In this document: one piece after another, positions 62,992-64,000 of the stretch
How positions within the stretch are numbered: the stretch's first letter is position 1
How the letters are laid out: every line of letters begins with the position of its first letter
Assembly (NCBI GenBank): GCA_030524545.1
Contig: JAUNGM010000002.1
Coordinates: forward strand, 185,121 to 249,120
Reading direction: 5' to 3'
DNA length: 64,000 nt
DNA from: Eubacteriales bacterium
GTDB taxonomy: Bacteria; Bacillota; Clostridia; Lachnospirales; Lachnospiraceae
Program-made: the position numbers and the translations under genes
Notes under the pieces: model-generated
The model's input: the letters and a program-made list of their open reading frames with translations, nothing else
Databases searched by the model: none
Told to the model about the DNA's origin: nothing

Positions 62992-63177
62992 ATGGCAGAG
63001 AAAAAAAGAGTATTTAGTGGATTGTTTGGTAAAAAGTCTGATGGTTGCTGTAATATGCAAATTACAGAGGAAAGCTGCTGCGATGTAAAGGAGAAACCAA
63101 AGAAAAAAGGGAGCTGCTGCGATATGGAGATTGTAGAAGAAGCTGAACAAGACCGTGGTTGTTGTGGGAAGCAGTAA
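62992..63177 (+). CDS. 61-residue protein with four Cys-Cys pairs
   Basis: Starts at ATG 62992 behind AAGGAGG, 13 bases after the permease. The product has four vicinal cysteine pairs (GCCN, SCCD, SCCD, GCCG) in Lys/Glu-rich linkers, 8 Cys in 61 residues, and an N-terminus MAEKKRVFSGLFGKKSDG. No membrane helix or signal. A soluble metal- or metalloid-binding chaperone or buffer for the permease is the obvious reading; the family is not one I recognise by name. Confidence 0.75.
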   Translation: MAEKKRVFSGLFGKKSDGCCNMQITEESCCDVKEKPKKKGSCCDMEIVEEAEQDRGCCGKQ

Positions 63178-63382
63178 CTTATAATCAATCAGTCTAAAAC
63201 AATATTGCTTTGTAGAAATATCCAGTCCGAAAATTCTTTCGGCTGGATGTTTCTGCCTTTAAAAGATTTCTGGCAGAAAATTTGAAGTTCTGTATTCTTG
63301 TTTTTATTTCCTACTCCCAAAATCCCGTAACCTATGATAGAATAATCGCAGTAGTAAAACACCCCTGTCCTTACTACGTTTT
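63178..63382. other. Gap before the TnpV fragment
   Basis: 205 bases with an imperfect palindrome (CCAGTCCGAAAATTC... GGCTGGA, about 63223-63249) that may act as terminator for the Cys-rich gene. No gene seen. Confidence 0.35.
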
Positions 63383-63707
63383 GACTACGTTTCATGTCCC
63401 GGACTTGAAACTGCCAGAGGAACACCGCCCCATCGGAAAGCACGGACGGATGCACCGGGAATATTTAAGAGAAGTCAACCCAGCCAGATTGAACACATTG
63501 ATACTGACCGGAGAATTAGGGACATATCTTACAGATCTTAATGAACAGGCACAGGAACGGTTAGATACTATCATGGAACAGATGAAAGCTGCCGAGGGCG
63601 TGACCGAGGAATTAAAGCGTACCCGTCAAATGGAATGGGTGCAGCGTTGCAACAACATTCACAACCGGGCAGAAGAAATTGTTTTGCACGAGATGGTTTA
63701 TTCATAA
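63383..63707 (+). pseudogene. TnpV-like transposon protein, N-terminus lost
   Basis: From FHVPDLKLPEEHRPIGKHGR to RQMEWVQRCNNIHNRAEEIV it matches TnpV, a small protein of Tn4451-like transposons with unknown function. The usual start (Met ... GDYYxPDL) is degenerate, with TACGTT duplicated at 63370-63392. A TTG at 63383 could still start a 107-residue product. Confidence 0.65.
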
Positions 63708-63861
63708 CAGTATGGTAGAATAAATGTTACAAATTTGAATTTTCTTAATAGGAAAGGAATGTGACATTATGTGTCTCATTGAAAAAAAGGTCATTGCTCG
63801 CTTTGTGTCCTGTATTTTTTGATGGGTTGAAGATACGATGTTTTCAAGGAGGGCAGAGATA

Positions 63862-63954
63862 ATGAATCAAATTAAAATTGGAGAATTCTTGAAAGAACTT
63901 CGTAAAGAAAAAGGGCTTACACAAGAACAGTTTGCAGAACAATTTAATTGTTGA
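63862..63954 (+). pseudogene. Truncated XRE-type HTH gene
   Basis: AAGGAGGG precedes ATG 63862. The 30 codons MNQIKIGEFLKELRKEKGLT and QEQFAEQFNC are the first two helices of a Cro/C1 HTH, then TGA. The recognition helix is missing, so it is a stub. The window ends 46 bases later. Confidence 0.6.
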
Positions 63955-64000
63955 TGCTCTTTTAAAATAACATATTTTAGATCTTGTTGCCTGTCGTCAA

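Noticed and set aside
63770-63823. 17-codon ORF (MCLIEKKVIARFVSCIF)
   Set aside because: It has a fair ribosome binding site but lies in element debris, and nothing supports expression or conservation.

Overview
The window looks like a chromosomal segment from a spore-forming Firmicute of the family Lachnospiraceae, perhaps Blautia-like. I base this on AAGGAGG-type ribosome binding sites, frequent TTG/GTG starts, spore-coat, SpoIIM-like and SpoVB-like genes, a RecA gene under a Bacillus-type LexA box, RNase Y, and the style of the sugar-uptake and mobile-element genes. The genus is an inference. No rRNA or tRNA genes and no CRISPR array were seen.

Layout. Positions 1-9640 are mainly core genes: the end of glycogen synthase, two small spore-coat proteins, recA-recX, rny, a spoIIM-like gene, xerD, a DAHP synthase and a SpoVB-like flippase. 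Positions 9754-13140 form an iron-sulfur and thiolation cluster (Rrf2 regulator, NifS-type desulfurase, NifU scaffold, MnmA). Then come a P-type cation ATPase, an amylosucrase-like GH13 enzyme with a five-unit N-terminal repeat, and a PHP phosphatase. Positions 19115-27733 hold lower glycolysis (gap, pgk, tpiA, gpmI), interrupted by an AAA-ATPase-like/PDDEXK gene bracketed by similar hairpins, and by homoserine dehydrogenase. Positions 27860-41416 hold a MATE exporter, an acidic membrane L,D-transpeptidase, sfsA-mutY-glycosyltransferase, a PAP2 phosphatase, topB and small membrane or regulatory genes.

The main accessory locus is 41456-53914. An AraC regulator diverges from a UroD-like gene. 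Downstream lie an aldo/keto reductase, a binding protein with two ABC permeases, two pita-bread (M24) proteins that have lost metal ligands, a GPH symporter and a GH112 phosphorylase. GH112 enzymes cleave beta-galactosides such as galacto-N-biose, lacto-N-biose or galactosyl-rhamnose, so this is probably a host- or plant-glycan uptake and phosphorolysis system with unexplained partner enzymes. A LysR-cupin-ferredoxin/aldo-keto reductase group follows (54170-56829).

From about 56850 to the end the DNA is a graveyard of mobile-element pieces: a methyltransferase cut by an IS630 fragment, serine- and tyrosine-recombinase tails, an IS200-type TnpA fragment, a decayed DUF3427 helicase, TnpV and a broken XRE gene. 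An apparently intact metal(loid) module is embedded in it: ArsR regulator, tiny Cys-containing leader ORF, CSCST-motif permease and a 61-residue protein with four vicinal cysteine pairs. Several structured intergenic elements, one of them a MITE-like palindrome nested in another repeat, are also present.
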